The notes beneath the pieces are model-generated. The model was not told where the DNA came from and did not search any database. It was given only the letters and a program-made list of their open reading frames with translations. A DNA stretch of 32,834 nt, from positions 1 through 32,834 of the forward strand of contig CAXKVV010000429.1 in assembly GCA_964058805.1 (NCBI GenBank). The letters run 5' to 3'. Below are positions 1 to 10,534 of the stretch, in pieces. A program made the position numbers and the translations under genes. Source of the DNA: Schoenoplectus triqueter. Lineage: Eukaryota; Streptophyta; Magnoliopsida; Poales; Cyperaceae. Numbering within the stretch: position 1 is the first letter of the stretch; every line of letters begins with the position of its first letter.

Positions 1-477
1 CTGAAATATTCCATCAAAAACATTCAAATGTATTGTCAAAAAAGAAAACATTAAGAAGCACAGAGAAATTAAAAAACAAATTAATACCAGAAGGCGGCCA
101 GTTTTTAGGGCCAGTATCATGTGGATTAGGTTCGCCGGACTTAAAATCAGTCATCTATCAAAATAAAAATATAACACTATCAGTTATTATGATTGAAAAT
201 ATTATTAGATGCACAAAAAGAAGAAGAAATAACCACAACTACTGTGTTTAATGTTCTTTAGGCATATCAAGGCATTACAAACAATAATTATGTCAAAAGA
301 AAATTTCCCATGATTTATAAGCATGTTGACAGAACATGAGAAAATGAAATGATATAACTATGTGACAGACATAAATTTCTTTTCAGATCTTCAACAAACT
401 CATAGAGAGATCTTTGTTCATTAAATAATTACTAAATAAATAAAGAGAATTACCCAGCTGGGGCCATTATTGCTGGC
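1..477. other. No gene recognised
   Basis: AT-rich sequence without an ORF resembling a known family, without a clear splice-bounded exon and without a repeat that I can name. The only longer reading frame (33-251, 72 codons) has biased lysine/asparagine composition typical of AT-rich noncoding DNA. Confidence 0.5.
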
Positions 478-544
478 ATGGTTGTCCTAACCAATGTGCG
501 CCATGTGTTTCACATCAGTAGGATATCCAATCTGCATTTCTGGT

Positions 545-712
545 TCTTTCGAATCGGCGAGGCGAGGCTGCGGCGCGAGGCGACAGCGCGAGGTGGGGGC
601 GAGGCGACAGCGCGAGGCGGGTGCGGCACGAGGCGGGGGCAAGGCGGGGGCGCGAGACGGGGGCGAGGCAGCGACACATGGCGGGGGTGAGGCGAGGCGA
701 GGCAAGGTGATG
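545..712. repeat. CpG- and G-rich minisatellite
   Basis: An abrupt GC-rich island in AT-rich surroundings, built from degenerate copies of GCGAGGCGGGGGC-like and GACAGCGCGAGG-like units. The plus strand carries many runs of three to five G, so G-quadruplex formation is possible. Every frame across it gives low-complexity Gly/Arg/Ala or Pro/Ser peptides, so the overlapping ORFs on both strands are by-products of composition rather than genes. Confidence 0.7.
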
Positions 713-814
713 CAGTGGCTAGGTTTTCCACATTAATGGAGCTGTGGGAAATGAAGGAAAGGGGGGAAATATTTGGATCCCGTGAGAAAAGAACTTTTCT
801 AAAATAAAAATTAA

Positions 815-948
815 TTTACAGCGATTTTCAGTTAAAAACCGCTGTAAATGGGTTTACAGCGGTTTTTAGCTGAAAACCCATTTACAGCGGTTTTTAACTG
901 AAAATCGCTTTAAATGGTGCGCTGCAAAAGGGGTTTTCTGGCGTAGTG
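815..948 (-). mobile_element. CACTA (En/Spm-type) transposon terminal fragment
   Basis: Read on the minus strand, the segment begins at 948 with CACTACGCCAGAAAA, the typical end of plant CACTA elements. It continues into subterminal repeats with core ACAGCGGTTTTTA. Positions 815-915 form a long near-perfect inverted repeat made of alternating ACAGCGATTTTC and ACAGCGGTTTTT units, as expected for transposase-binding subterminal arrays. I could not find the opposite CACTA end or a matching 3-bp target duplication nearby, so this is probably a truncated or solo end. Confidence 0.6.
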
Positions 949-1553
949 TGTTGCGGTATGTGGATACCTAATTCCAGATGACATGTTACTTTTCTGATGC
1001 ACTTGAGTCGTACATCAATACGTTAATCATACAACGATCTTAAAATCTTATACGTGACAATTAGTTGACATAAAAAAACTCTCCACTTTCATTTATGTAT
1101 TCTACGTTCTGAATCTAATTTTAACAGTCTTCATTTTGTTCTCCCTTCTCATCTTCTAGCTTTGTTCAGTGCAGTAAAAAGAAAAAAGAAAAAGAAACAA
1201 TCAAAGAGGGAAAAAAAGAGTTAATATAAGATATCAAAATCTCGACAAACTGCTTCCTCCCCATTCCATCAATTTATATCAACCCCACCAGATAGTATTC
1301 ATTTTTTTGAAATAAATTTCAAAATTTTAATTCCATGAACATCAATCTTTGAATTGAAAATAAATAGCGTTGGTATTTAACTATTTATCATTGTAAGAAA
1401 AATTGGAATGAAACGAAATTATTGATAAATACAATATGAGATGCTGTATACAATTTAATTTAAGATGCTAGATATTTTTGGAAACAAATATAAAGTGAAT
1501 TGGATGATTATTTAATCAACGGTCAAAGAATCACTAGAGGATCTCTTTCATTA
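949..1553. other. No gene recognised
   Basis: AT-rich intergenic sequence with a purine-rich patch near 1180-1220. No exon-like ORF, RNA gene or named repeat was seen. Confidence 0.5.
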
Positions 1554-1668
1554 ATGATGCACCGGGAGTATGGAATTAAGCACGCCGTATGCAGCACCTA
1601 ATAAGAGACATCAATGATACACCGGGAATATGGGATTAGATACGCAGCGCCTCATAATAGATTAATAG
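1554..1668. repeat. 60-bp tandem duplication
   Basis: Two imperfect tandem copies start at about 1554 and 1614. Both contain ATGATRCACCGGGARTATGG followed by ATTA, and then a CGC/AGCRCCT block. They lie just upstream of the CT-rich leader of the decayed ARM-repeat gene, so they may sit in its former promoter. No function can be assigned. Confidence 0.6.
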
Positions 1669-2094
1669 GCGTGTCGAACAAGTATCGTCCCACTTTAGCA
1701 GTAGGAAGATAGAAGGCGCCTCTCTCCATCCCTCACTTCCGAGTTCCTCTTTTCTCCTTCCAACTTCCAAGAGCGGTCTCCGATATTGCTCATTTCTCCG
1801 GCCAGATCCGTTTCTCTCTCCTTCTCTTGCTCCAACCCACTCTCCTTTTCTCACGACCACACCCTCCTATTGCATCGTTCGGTCCTCCGTCGCTCCTTTT
1901 CCAGCCAAGAGCGAGTCGTCCTCCGCAGCTTCTTTCTCCTTCCTGACACAGAGCCATTTCTCTTCTTTTTTCACGACCACCTACCCTAATTTCATTCACT
2001 CTCCGTCCCTTACTCCAGCTAACTCTCTGTCCCTTGCTCCAGCTAATTCTCGTTAGTCGTTTCTCCTTCCCACCATATACCTTATCATACTGCT
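1669..2094 (+). promoter_or_regulatory. CT-rich leader of the decayed ARM-repeat gene
   Basis: A strongly pyrimidine-rich stretch on the plus strand (many CTC, TTC and TCC triplets from about 1720 to 2060) precedes an ATG at 2095. CT-rich leaders are common in plant 5' UTRs. The ATG opens a 17-nt coding stretch (MSDLL plus two bases) that ends in a good donor, AG|GTGGGT, at 2112. This supports a former transcription start region, but no TATA box can be placed with confidence. Confidence 0.35.
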
Positions 2095-5000
2095 ATGTCG
2101 GATCTCCTCAGGTGGGTACTATTTCATTTTTAGCTTCTTATTTTCACCATTTTAATTGTAAAACCCTAGTTTTTCGTTGCTAACTTGTAATTATAGCAAT
2201 TAATATTTTTATTCATGGCGAAGTAGAGGAATCTGGCCACGTAGGCATAAAAGAGGCCAGAGCTCAGCAAAATTTGATAAGTTTCGTTCCTTTGAAAATC
2301 TAGTACCAGATTTCATATACAACTGTAGTAATTTGTTCCTTTACATGCTTATTAAATAGGTGCTGGTGTGAGATCACCTCAAAGAGCAGTACCGAGCAGG
2401 AAGAGAGGACCCAAAGGATGTACATTTCATTTCTTTCATACGCTCAATCAATATATAAGTATCAAGTCAAATTTTCCTTCTAAATTCCTTTACCACACTT
2501 CAAGCTTCATTTGTTATTCCCTTTAACAATTTATTTCTTTTTATATTTGCTTTTAAGGATTCTGAGGCAAGGACATATGGTATTTCAGTGCAGTGATAAA
2601 AGATCTATCCATTGAAGGCTGCTTGGAGCGTGCATTTGTTGTAATACAGATAATCAGAGAATTTTATATATAAGTGCAAGAGCTTTTTGAATTTCTGGCA
2701 CACATCATTAGCTGGTCATCAGATCATGAAATTGCAAAATAGCACAGTTTAGAACCCTTTCATGGTCAGATGAAGTTTGACATGGTTAAGTTTAGAGTCC
2801 CGTGGTTTACAGTTCCTTGTATATATCATGTTGAGCTGCTATACTTGTTGAAGGTTAGTTTTGCTGTGTCTGTGAATGATATGGGTTTTAATGTCTAAGA
2901 TAGTTGTACATGTTATTCTGTTGTTTTCTTCAAATACAATTGAGGTCTTAGAGTCCTTTGTGGTCACTGTGGTTTTCAGTTCCTTGTGTATATCATGCTG
3001 TAGCTGTACCATATTTTTCAAAGGTTAGTTTTGTGTCTGTGATGTCATGGATTTTAGTGTCTAATGATATTTGTACATACATGTTTAGCTGTTGTTTTCT
3101 TCAAATACAGTTGAGTGGACCATCCATTCAGCTTATGGCTTGGGAAGGATCTTTGATGATATGAAAACAATGTGAACAGGTCACATCTTTTTGTTATATT
3201 GCCTCAAATTTACTTGTATCCATATAACTCCGAGTATGTTCTCATATTCAATAAAAAATATGTATTTATTTTCCATGTTGCTTTATCTTAAATATGAATT
3301 GCAGGTTCCATTGTTCACAGATCAAAATGAAGTAGAAGATACTTTACTCGCTAAAACTTTGTTTTGTACTTGAAGTTGTCCTTCTTTTCTTTTTACTATT
3401 TGACTATTTGATTAGAGTGATGGAATCTCTGACAAAGTAGATAAGAAAATACACATTTGCTTTGACATAACGGTCTGTGCGATCTTTTGAACAAAACTGG
3501 TACCTCATAACTTATTTTGCTGTTTTTATCAAAAAAAAATTTCAATAGAAAACCTTAATGCTCCATTGTTCTGTATATTAGTTTTATGCCTTTTCCCATG
3601 AGAATTGTCTTGTTAGGAGATGTAAAATGATATAAATTATGCACCATGTTGTGACATGCCAGTTTCCGTAATAAAAATGAATCAACCAAAATTTTATGTT
3701 TGATTGAACTTGTATATCGTGAGGATTTTCTCATTTATTGATATAATTCATCTCTGTTTCCTCATTTGTGCGGTTACTTTTACTTTCTCTGTATTTGTAG
3801 GGGCTGAGATGAAACAATCAGGCATAAACAATCATACTCTCCCTAAAGTTCTCCATAAATGGGATTCCTCAGAGGGCACCATGGATAGTTAAAATAATGT
3901 GTTTTGTGTATGATTAAACTTATCTTATGAATTGTTTGCTTATCTAATGAAACATTTGAGGTCACATAGAAACTCTCCTTCGTTGGATTGGCCGGGAAGG
4001 AAGAGAACATTATTCCTCTACCCAACCGCACATCAATACCAGGATCAATAAAATTCCTGACTGCAGTTAGTAGGGCAGTACAGCGGTTTTGTGAGGCAGG
4101 TCTGTATGGGTCAGTGAGGGAGATGGTTGCTGATTTGTTTGCAGATATTGTACCTGATTTAAAGAGGATTATAGAAGAGGCATGCGTTGATACAGAGAAT
4201 GGAGAAGAGTTTGTATCCTCTAGTGTACCTGTTGGTTACTCCATTGTGGCAGCACATCAATTTAGATGGATGGTTTCTCAGGTTTAATTCTATAATTCTG
4301 GTGAAATCAATTGATCCCATTGTAATTATATGTTTTTTTTGTTAACTGTATCCCTTTTGACCTTTAGGTGTGTCACACTCTGCTGGGAAGTTTCTGTTGG
4401 CTATATTTACCTTGTGCACCGGCAACATTGGATCACTGGTCTCCTAAGGTGAAGGTATTGTCATATTTGTACAAAATTTTGTTTGAAATTCAGAAGCCCA
4501 ACCATGAAACTGCAGAAAAAGGCTCAAGTTACTATTATTCAAGGGAAGGAGTAACTGTGTTCTTCAGGGGCTGTACTAGTAGTTTTGTAGCTCAATTATA
4601 TTGTTTTCTTAAATACTCAGGAACAGAATATAACTATTTCAATAATATTCTAGTTTCTGGGCACAGATGCAGGAGCTCATGTAACGGTTGTTTCAGTAAA
4701 ATTTGATTGAAACAATGAGCCCACTATTGGCATTTCTTTGTCTTTTAATAAATGGATTCAGTTTGGTGTTCCAATATTTATGAACAGGAGCAAGGGATGG
4801 CGACCTTCATTCACATAACAAATAACGTGAACACTGTTGGGTTGAGCTAGTATGAGGAGGTGATACTTGATGCATGCTGTTGAAATATCTCTGCTAGTGA
4901 CGAACTCTGGCACCGTGTGGTTGAGGTGTCTGTTATTTTGTCGACACTCAGAAAAGTAATCGACGTAACCCTTGGTATAATTTCAGAATTTTTTTTTTGG

Positions 5001-5450
5001 GACTGCAATTGTTTTAGAAAAGGAGTTGCACTGATGAGCTGGCCAAAATTCTGGCTTGTTACTGGTTCACTCTTTATTTACTGATCTTTGGCCATATATG
5101 ATGGTCATCGTCAAAAAGAGAGGTAATTCCATATGAACTGTATAGAGGCAATCACAAGTTCACAACATCCATCTTTCCTTTCAATAAGAATGGACATCTA
5201 TCATTTGATTAGTATTTATTTTTTTATGTACTAATTTTTAAGGTTTGAACGAATGCTTAGCAAGATGCTGGTCCACCTAGAACGACAGCCTTTCAACATA
5301 GAACGCTGAAAAGCATGGCTCTCTCTCATAGAACCGGTTTTTGATGCAATGGTCTGTTTGTATTGGCCCATTTCAGACCCCTTTTCTCTCTATTCTTCCA
5401 ATGGATGCATGGCTGATGATGTTGAAACTGTTAATTTGGTAAAAAAATAA
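2095..5450 (+). pseudogene. ARM-repeat protein pseudogene (TTI2-like / At2g39910-like), copy A
   Basis: Remains of a plant ARM-repeat superfamily gene related to TELO2-interacting protein 2. Exon at 3970-4281 (104 codons, AG/GT bounded) is fully open and includes FLTAVSRAVQRFCEAGLYG and SVPVGYSIVAAHQFRW. Exon at 4368-4454 is open and encodes CWLYLPC and LDHWSPKVK. Exon from 4788 to about 4957 reads EQGMATFIHITNN and then DACC, but has in-frame TAG and TGA stops. Exon at about 5252-5440 encodes MLVHLERQPFNIER, a TGA stop, then AWLSLIEPVFDAM, and later a one-base frameshift inside FQWMH-ADDVETV. The C-terminal part is missing, replaced by a LINE. The 5' part (start at 2095, candidate exons at 3304-3372 and 3801-3891) is uncertain. 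The in-family order of motifs is intact, so this is a decayed gene copy and not a chance match. It is not expected to make a functional protein. Confidence 0.75.
2791..3115 (+). repeat. About 155-165 bp tandem duplication inside the pseudogene
   Basis: Two diverged copies lie head to tail, about 2791-2945 and 2947-3115. Each starts with TTAGAGTCC, passes through CAGTTCCTTGT-TATATCATG and GGTTAGTTTTG, and ends with TGTTTTCTTCAAATACA-TTGAG. The copies differ by small indels and substitutions, so the duplication is not recent. Confidence 0.75.
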
Positions 5451-5522
5451 TCAGCATTTTCTCACAGCATTTCAGTCGCTGGTTCTTCTTAAAGGCTCGG
5501 TATCTCACTGGTTGCTACATAA

Positions 5523-5574
5523 TGGTCTGGATATCTCTGAATCAACATGTATTTTACATTGTTATTTTATTTGG
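5523..5574 (+). repeat. Direct repeat block left of the LINE
   Basis: Two adjoining blocks: A at 5523-5553 (31 bp, contains GGATATCTCTGAATCAACAT) and B at 5554-5574 (21 bp, contains TTACATTGTTATTTTATTTG). Both recur right of the LINE, but in the order B then A (B 9501-9521, A 9519-9549). This fits insertion of the LINE into a pre-existing short tandem array. Block B could be the target-site duplication. Confidence 0.65.
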
Positions 5575-5715
5575 GCTGGAACTCCGCCTGTGTGGACTAG
5601 TTTTTGCACAGTCTGTTCCAAGCCAGGATAAATGAGGAGGGTTGCGGTGGGTGTGGCGAGTCCTGCACTAAAACAGCCGATCTTTATGGAAATGAAACCA
5701 AATCAATTTTCATTG

Positions 5716-5913
5716 GGGCGTTACCCTCTTAGCGACGCGCCATATTGGAACCCGGATATGGTGATAAGAGAACAAGGGCTGGGTCGTTACCGCCTTAGTG
5801 GCGCGTCATATTGGAACCCGGATATGGTGACAAGTGAGCGAGAGCCGGATCGTCATCACTTTAGTGATGCGCTGCATCGGCGCCCGGATGTAGTGTCAAA
5901 TGAACAAGGGTCT
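5716..5913 (+). repeat. Three 66-bp in-frame repeats in the LINE 5' region
   Basis: Period 66 bp, copies beginning near 5716, 5782 and 5848. Inside the 106-codon frame 5632-5952 they encode three consecutive 22-residue repeats, each following the pattern G/D-R-x-x-x-S-x-A-x-x-x-x-P-D-M/V-V-x-x-E. The third copy is the most diverged. The period is an exact multiple of three and the frame is kept, which suggests it was once translated or expanded while coding. Confidence 0.7.
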
Positions 5914-7336
5914 TTGCACTTGACTCGACGAGTGCGAGGGCAAGGAAGCTAGTCGGGGAAAGTAGGATTTGTTTAGGTAGTTGGAATGTAGGGTCCTTAA
6001 CAGGTAAGCTAAGGGAGTTAGTTGATACTGCGATTAGGAGAAGCGTTAATATCTTATGTGTTCAGGAGACTAAATGAACGGGTAAGAAGGCTAAGGAGGT
6101 GGAAATTATAGGCTTCAAATTGTGGTACACGGGAAAAGAACGAAGTAGAAATGGTGTAGGTATCTTAATTGATAAGAGCCTCAAGAATGAAGTTGTCGCA
6201 GTTAGGAGACAAGGGGACATGATCAAATTGATTTTTGGAGATTTGGTCTTGAATGTTATAAGTGCGTATGCTCCACAAGTAGGTTTGAGTGATGATGTCA
6301 AGAGACGATTCTGGAAAGACTTAGAGGACTTAGAGGAGTGCCTAGCAATGAAAAACTCTTCATTGGAAGAGATCTTAATGGTCATGTTGGCACAGTTAGA
6401 GGGGGGTTTGAGAGGGTACATGAGGGTTTTGGATATGACGAACAAAATCAAGAGGGAGAAGACATCTTGAACTTCGTTATAGCTTACGACCTCATGGTAA
6501 CAAACATCTTTTTTAGAAAGAAAAAAATCGTATTTAATTACTTTCAGCAGTGGCCAGCACTCGAGTCAGATTGATTTTCTCCTGACTAGAAGGGAGGAGA
6601 GACCAAACTGCATGAATTGTTAAGTTATACCTGACGAGTGTGTTGTCACACAACACAAACTTTTGGTGGCTGATTTTTGTTTTAAGGTATGCGTTCGGCT
6701 AGATAAAGGCATGAAAATAACGAGAATGAGGTGGTGGAAGCTCAAAGGGGACGTTTCTCAGGTGTTTAAGAATAGAGTTATTGTAGAAGAATCATGGAAC
6801 GAAAGTGAGGATGCGGATAATATGTGGAAGGAGATAATGACTCACATTCGGAAGGTGGCTATAGAGGTGTTTGGAGTAATTAGAGGAAATAAACGTGAAC
6901 CTAAAGACACTTGGTGGTGGAATGATGATGTACATCACAACATGAGTGATGAAAAGACTATCAATGAGAAGAAAGAATGTTACAAACGTTTACATCACAA
7001 CATTAGTGATGAAAACATACAGAAGTACAAAGAAGCTAGAAGAAACGTAAAGAAAGCTGTGAGAGAAGCAAAGGGTCAGGCATACACGGAGCTGTATCGG
7101 AAATTAGATACGAAAGAGTGTGAAAATGATGTCTACAAGATGGTTAAACTTCGAGAAAGGAAGACGAGAGATTTCAACCAAGTTAAATGTATTAAGGATG
7201 AGTCTGATAAACTTTTGGTGAAGGATGTGGAGATTAAGAACAAATGAAAAGAATACTTCGACAAGCTATTTAACGACAAGAGTGAGAAAATCGCGATCGA
7301 GTTGGACGACTCAATTGACGTCAACAGGCGATTTGT

Positions 7337-7686
7337 TCGGAGAATTCAAGAGTCTGAGGTGAAAGAAGTTTTAAAAAAGATGAAAGCAGGTAAGACGATA
7401 GGACTAGATGACATCCCGATTGAGGTATGAAGATGTCTTGGAGATATAGCAATAGTGTGGCTCACTAAACTATCATTTTTCGGTCCAATAAGATGTTTGA
7501 TGAGTGGAGTTCGGAGAATTCAAGAGTCTGAGGTGAAAGAAGTTTTAAAAAAGATGAAATCAGGTAAGACAATAGGACCAGATGACATCCCGATTGAGGT
7601 ATGAAGATGTTTTGGAGATATAACAATAGTGTGCTCACTAAACTATTTAATATTATTTTTCGGTCCAATAAAATGTCTGATGAGTG
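7337..7686 (+). repeat. About 171-bp tandem duplication in the LINE reverse transcriptase
   Basis: Two copies begin at about 7337 and 7508 with CGGAGAATTCAAGAGTCTGA and end in TTTTTCGGTCCAATAARATG followed by a GATGAGTGG block. Both encode RRIQESEVKEVLKKMK, and both carry the same TGA after IPIEV. The shared stop suggests that the duplication happened after the element was already inactive. A second small duplication (26-bp unit around TTTGGATATGAGTGCTTGGA) lies at about 8929-8976. Confidence 0.75.
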
Positions 7687-9209
7687 GAGAAGAAGTATAT
7701 TAGTACTAATCTTTAAGAATAAAGGAGATATTCAAAGTTGTACTAATTATAGAGGAATTAAGCTCATGAGTCATACCATGAAGCTTTAGGAGAGTGATCG
7801 AGTACCGTTTAAGAAAACTGACAATTGTTTCTAAAAATCAGGTTGGTTTTATGCCTGGGAGGCCTTTATTATGGAGGCGATTTTCTTGATAAGACAACTT
7901 ATGGAGAGACATTGGGAACAGAAGGATCTACATATGATATTTATTGATTTAGAGAAAGCGTATGATAAAATACCGAGAAATATCATGTGGTAGGCACTTA
8001 AAAGGAAACTAGTCCCAACAAAGTACGTTATTCTTATTAAGGATATGTATACAAATTTTGTGATTTGTATCAGAACATGTGACGGTGAGTCCGATATATT
8101 TTCTATTAATATAATTGCATCAAGGGTCAGCATCGAGTCTATATATTTTCACTTTAGTGATGGACGAGATCACAAAAGACATATAAAGAGATATTCCTTG
8201 GTGTATGCTCTTTGCTGATGATGTGGTGCTGATTGACGATAATAGAATTGGAGTCAATCAGAAACTAGAGTTGTGGAGGCAAACTTTAGAATCGAAAGGT
8301 TTTAGATTTAGTAGGACTAAAACTGAATATATGAGGTATCAGTTCAGCGGAGAAAACTCAGATAACGGATATATTAGTTTGGATGGACGAGTAGTATCCA
8401 TGAATGACACATTTTGGTATTTGGGATCGATGTTGCAGAGTGAATGAGAGATCGATGAAGATGTCAGTCATAGAATAAGAGCTGGATGGGTAAAATGGAG
8501 ACAAGCATATGATGTTCTTTGTGATAAGGTCTCAAACAAACTAAAAGACAAGTTCTACAGGACGGCGATTAGACCCGCGATGATGTATGACACAGAATGT
8601 TGGGCTATAAAATGACCACACGTCCAGAAGATGAGTGTACCTGAAATGCGGATGTTGCGTTGGATATGTGGCCACACAAGGAAAGATCGAATCTGAAATG
8701 ATGATATTAGAGACAAATTTGGGGTAGCACCAATTCAAGAGAAGCTAGTTCAACATCGTTTGCGATGATTTGGTCATATCTAACGAAGACCTTCTGAAGC
8801 ACCAGTACGCAACGGTATTCTAAATCGTCCTGAAAATACAAGAAGAGGAAGAGGTCGACCAAGACTGACATGGGAGGAAGTAATAAAAAGATATTTGAAG
8901 GAATGAAATATACCCAAAGAGCTTGCTTTGGATATGAGTGCTTGGAAGATGCTTTGGATATGAGTGCTTGGAAGATGACGATTCATATACCTGAACCATT
9001 ATTTAGGAGTTAGAGTCTAATAGTAGAGTTATAGATTTCATGTTCTTAGATTTTTAGATTTTTAGGATTTTAGGATTTAGAATTCATATTCTTAGATTTT
9101 TAGGATTTAGAATTTAGACATAGGTTTTAGAAATATGATTTTAGGATTGAGAATTTAGAATTAGATTTTAAAATAGAATTTTATAATTTATAAATAGGTT
9201 TTATAATAT

Positions 9210-9340
9210 AAATTTATTGTACTATTATTATTATTGCTATTACTATTAGCATATTATCATTATCATTATCATCTTTATTTATTTATTATTATCATTATTA
9301 TTTTATTTATTTATTTTCTTTTTCTTTCATCATATTCATT
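9210..9340. repeat. ATT/ATC-rich microsatellite in the LINE 3' region
   Basis: Imperfect ATT, ATC and TTTA triplet/tetramer repeats, placed between the LINE 3' UTR repeats and its TTG-rich end. Low-complexity sequence, not coding. Confidence 0.6.
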
Positions 9341-9500
9341 ATTATCACAATTTGAGATCTTTGATCTTATGCTTTCTGATTGGGTTTTATTTCTAACTTA
9401 CCCCAATTTATTTGGGATTAAAGACTTTGTTATTGTTGTTGTATTTTATTTGGTCTGGATATCCTTAACTAGAAACCTCTACAAATCGGATAAGTTTGAA

Positions 9501-9549
9501 TTACATTGTTATTTTATTTGGTCTGGATATCTCTGAATCAACATGTATT
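9501..9549 (+). repeat. Direct repeat block right of the LINE
   Basis: Counterpart of 5523-5574: block B (9501-9521) followed by block A (9519-9549), both identical to the left copies over 21 and 31 bp. A third partial copy (TTTATTTGGTCTGGATATCC) lies at about 9441-9460, directly after the LINE tail. Confidence 0.65.
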
Positions 9550-9834
9550 GATTTTGACAAATCGTACCAAATTATGTGGTCATAGTACAATATCATCAAT
9601 GTTTTTGAAAATGCAAAATATGGTATGGAAACTAAAAAACTGAGCACACAATATCTTATATTCTGATCTAGTTCTTGAACAGTGTGCAGTTCCATTCTAT
9701 TTGGATGGAAGAAATGCCACTTGTTGGACAAATGACTAGGTTCATGCACAAAAGAGGGGATTTTGATAATTAAGAACCAGAATAGTAAAAAATGTGAAAA
9801 ATACTTAGAGGATGTTTGTAGTATGAAATGTGAG

Positions 9835-10010
9835 TGATAGAATGAGGGAATGAGAGAGAGGAATCTTTGATTATGTTGAATTAAATTAATTACAATGACT
9901 AAGTCTTTATTTATAGATTAATTATCTAACTAACTAATTCTAAACACTAAACATCTTCCACACCTCACACAATCTCTTATACAATTCTACTTCAACTTAT
10001 ACCTCTAACA
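9835..10010 (-). repeat. Downstream (3') LTR
   Basis: 176 bp. On the minus strand it starts TGTTAGAGGTATAAG and ends TTCTATCA. It shares the AATGACTAAGTCTTTATTTA core with the other LTR, but differs by several substitutions and small indels, so insertion was not very recent. Confidence 0.88.
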
Positions 10011-10024
10011 TCCCCCTCAAACTC
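10011..10024 (-). other. Polypurine tract
   Basis: Minus-strand GAGTTTGAGGGGGA directly abuts the TG of the 3' LTR. This is the expected position of the plus-strand primer in reverse transcription of an LTR element. Confidence 0.8.
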
Positions 10025-10534
10025 ATTGTGCGGTACACATGATGAGTTTGCACATATTGCGAGTTCTAGCATCTCGTCTTGTGCTTGTGATCTCCAATTG
10101 CATCATAGGTCTTCGTGAAGAAAGATAGAAGGAAGAAGAGCTCTTTTGACTCAAGAAAAAAAACTATTGATTGCTTCATATTCGTTAGAGATATTTTAAA
10201 ACATCAATAGAGGAATCTGTCATTTTTAACAACTGTCCGAGACTCGTTTGAGTTCTCTTGAAAGAAAAGAAAAAGAGAAATAGAAGCCCAGTGCATGATT
10301 TGATCATTGGGAATTTAGTTGAGAATAAAGGTTTGGTTATGAATTATAGGAAGGTTTTGGAGAATTAAAATCTGGTGCAGGTTGTATATGTTATATTTGG
10401 GACAACTTGGGGAATAATATCAACACATTGGCACAGAGGAGGGGGAGGTCTCCGTAGAACTCATTTGCACTGGTGTACGATTTAGAGCTGCTAGTATTCT
10501 TCAGTTTGGTTCGGATCATGTCCAAATCTGTATG

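Larger units (their letters stand above)
5575..9436 (+). mobile_element. Degenerate RTE-clade LINE (non-LTR retrotransposon)
   Basis: A single former ORF can be followed across frames. Endonuclease/exonuclease/phosphatase domain: LGSWNVGSLTGKLREL (about 5980), ILCVQETK (about 6051), RNGVGILID, VISAYAPQ and GRDLNGHVG (about 6363). Linker: 6663-7247, about 190 codons, basic and coiled. Reverse transcriptase: IGPDDIPIEV (7574), WRRSILVLIFKNKGDIQSC and NYRGIKLMSH (7686-7780), VGFMPGR, and the catalytic box [11 protein letters not shown] (8208-8240), then [14 protein letters not shown]-terminal part: RMLRWICGHTRKDRI (about 8650) and GRGRPRLTWEEV (about 8850). The 3' end runs through TTTAGGATTT-like repeats and stops in TTTGTTATTGTTGTTGTAT, the short-repeat tail typical of RTE elements. 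Many stops and frameshifts are present (for example after 6075, 7245 and 8445), so it is dead. Plant relatives are often annotated as craniofacial development protein 2-like. The 5' boundary is approximate. Confidence 0.85.

Noticed and set aside
487..736. Overlapping ORFs of 70-80 codons on both strands
   Set aside because: They arise from a GC-rich tandem repeat. The peptides are low-complexity in every frame and match no family.
9050..9180. Telomere-like TTTAGGATTT repeats
   Set aside because: The plant telomere unit is TTTAGGG. Here the unit is degenerate, lacks the triple G, and lies in the 3' UTR of the LINE.
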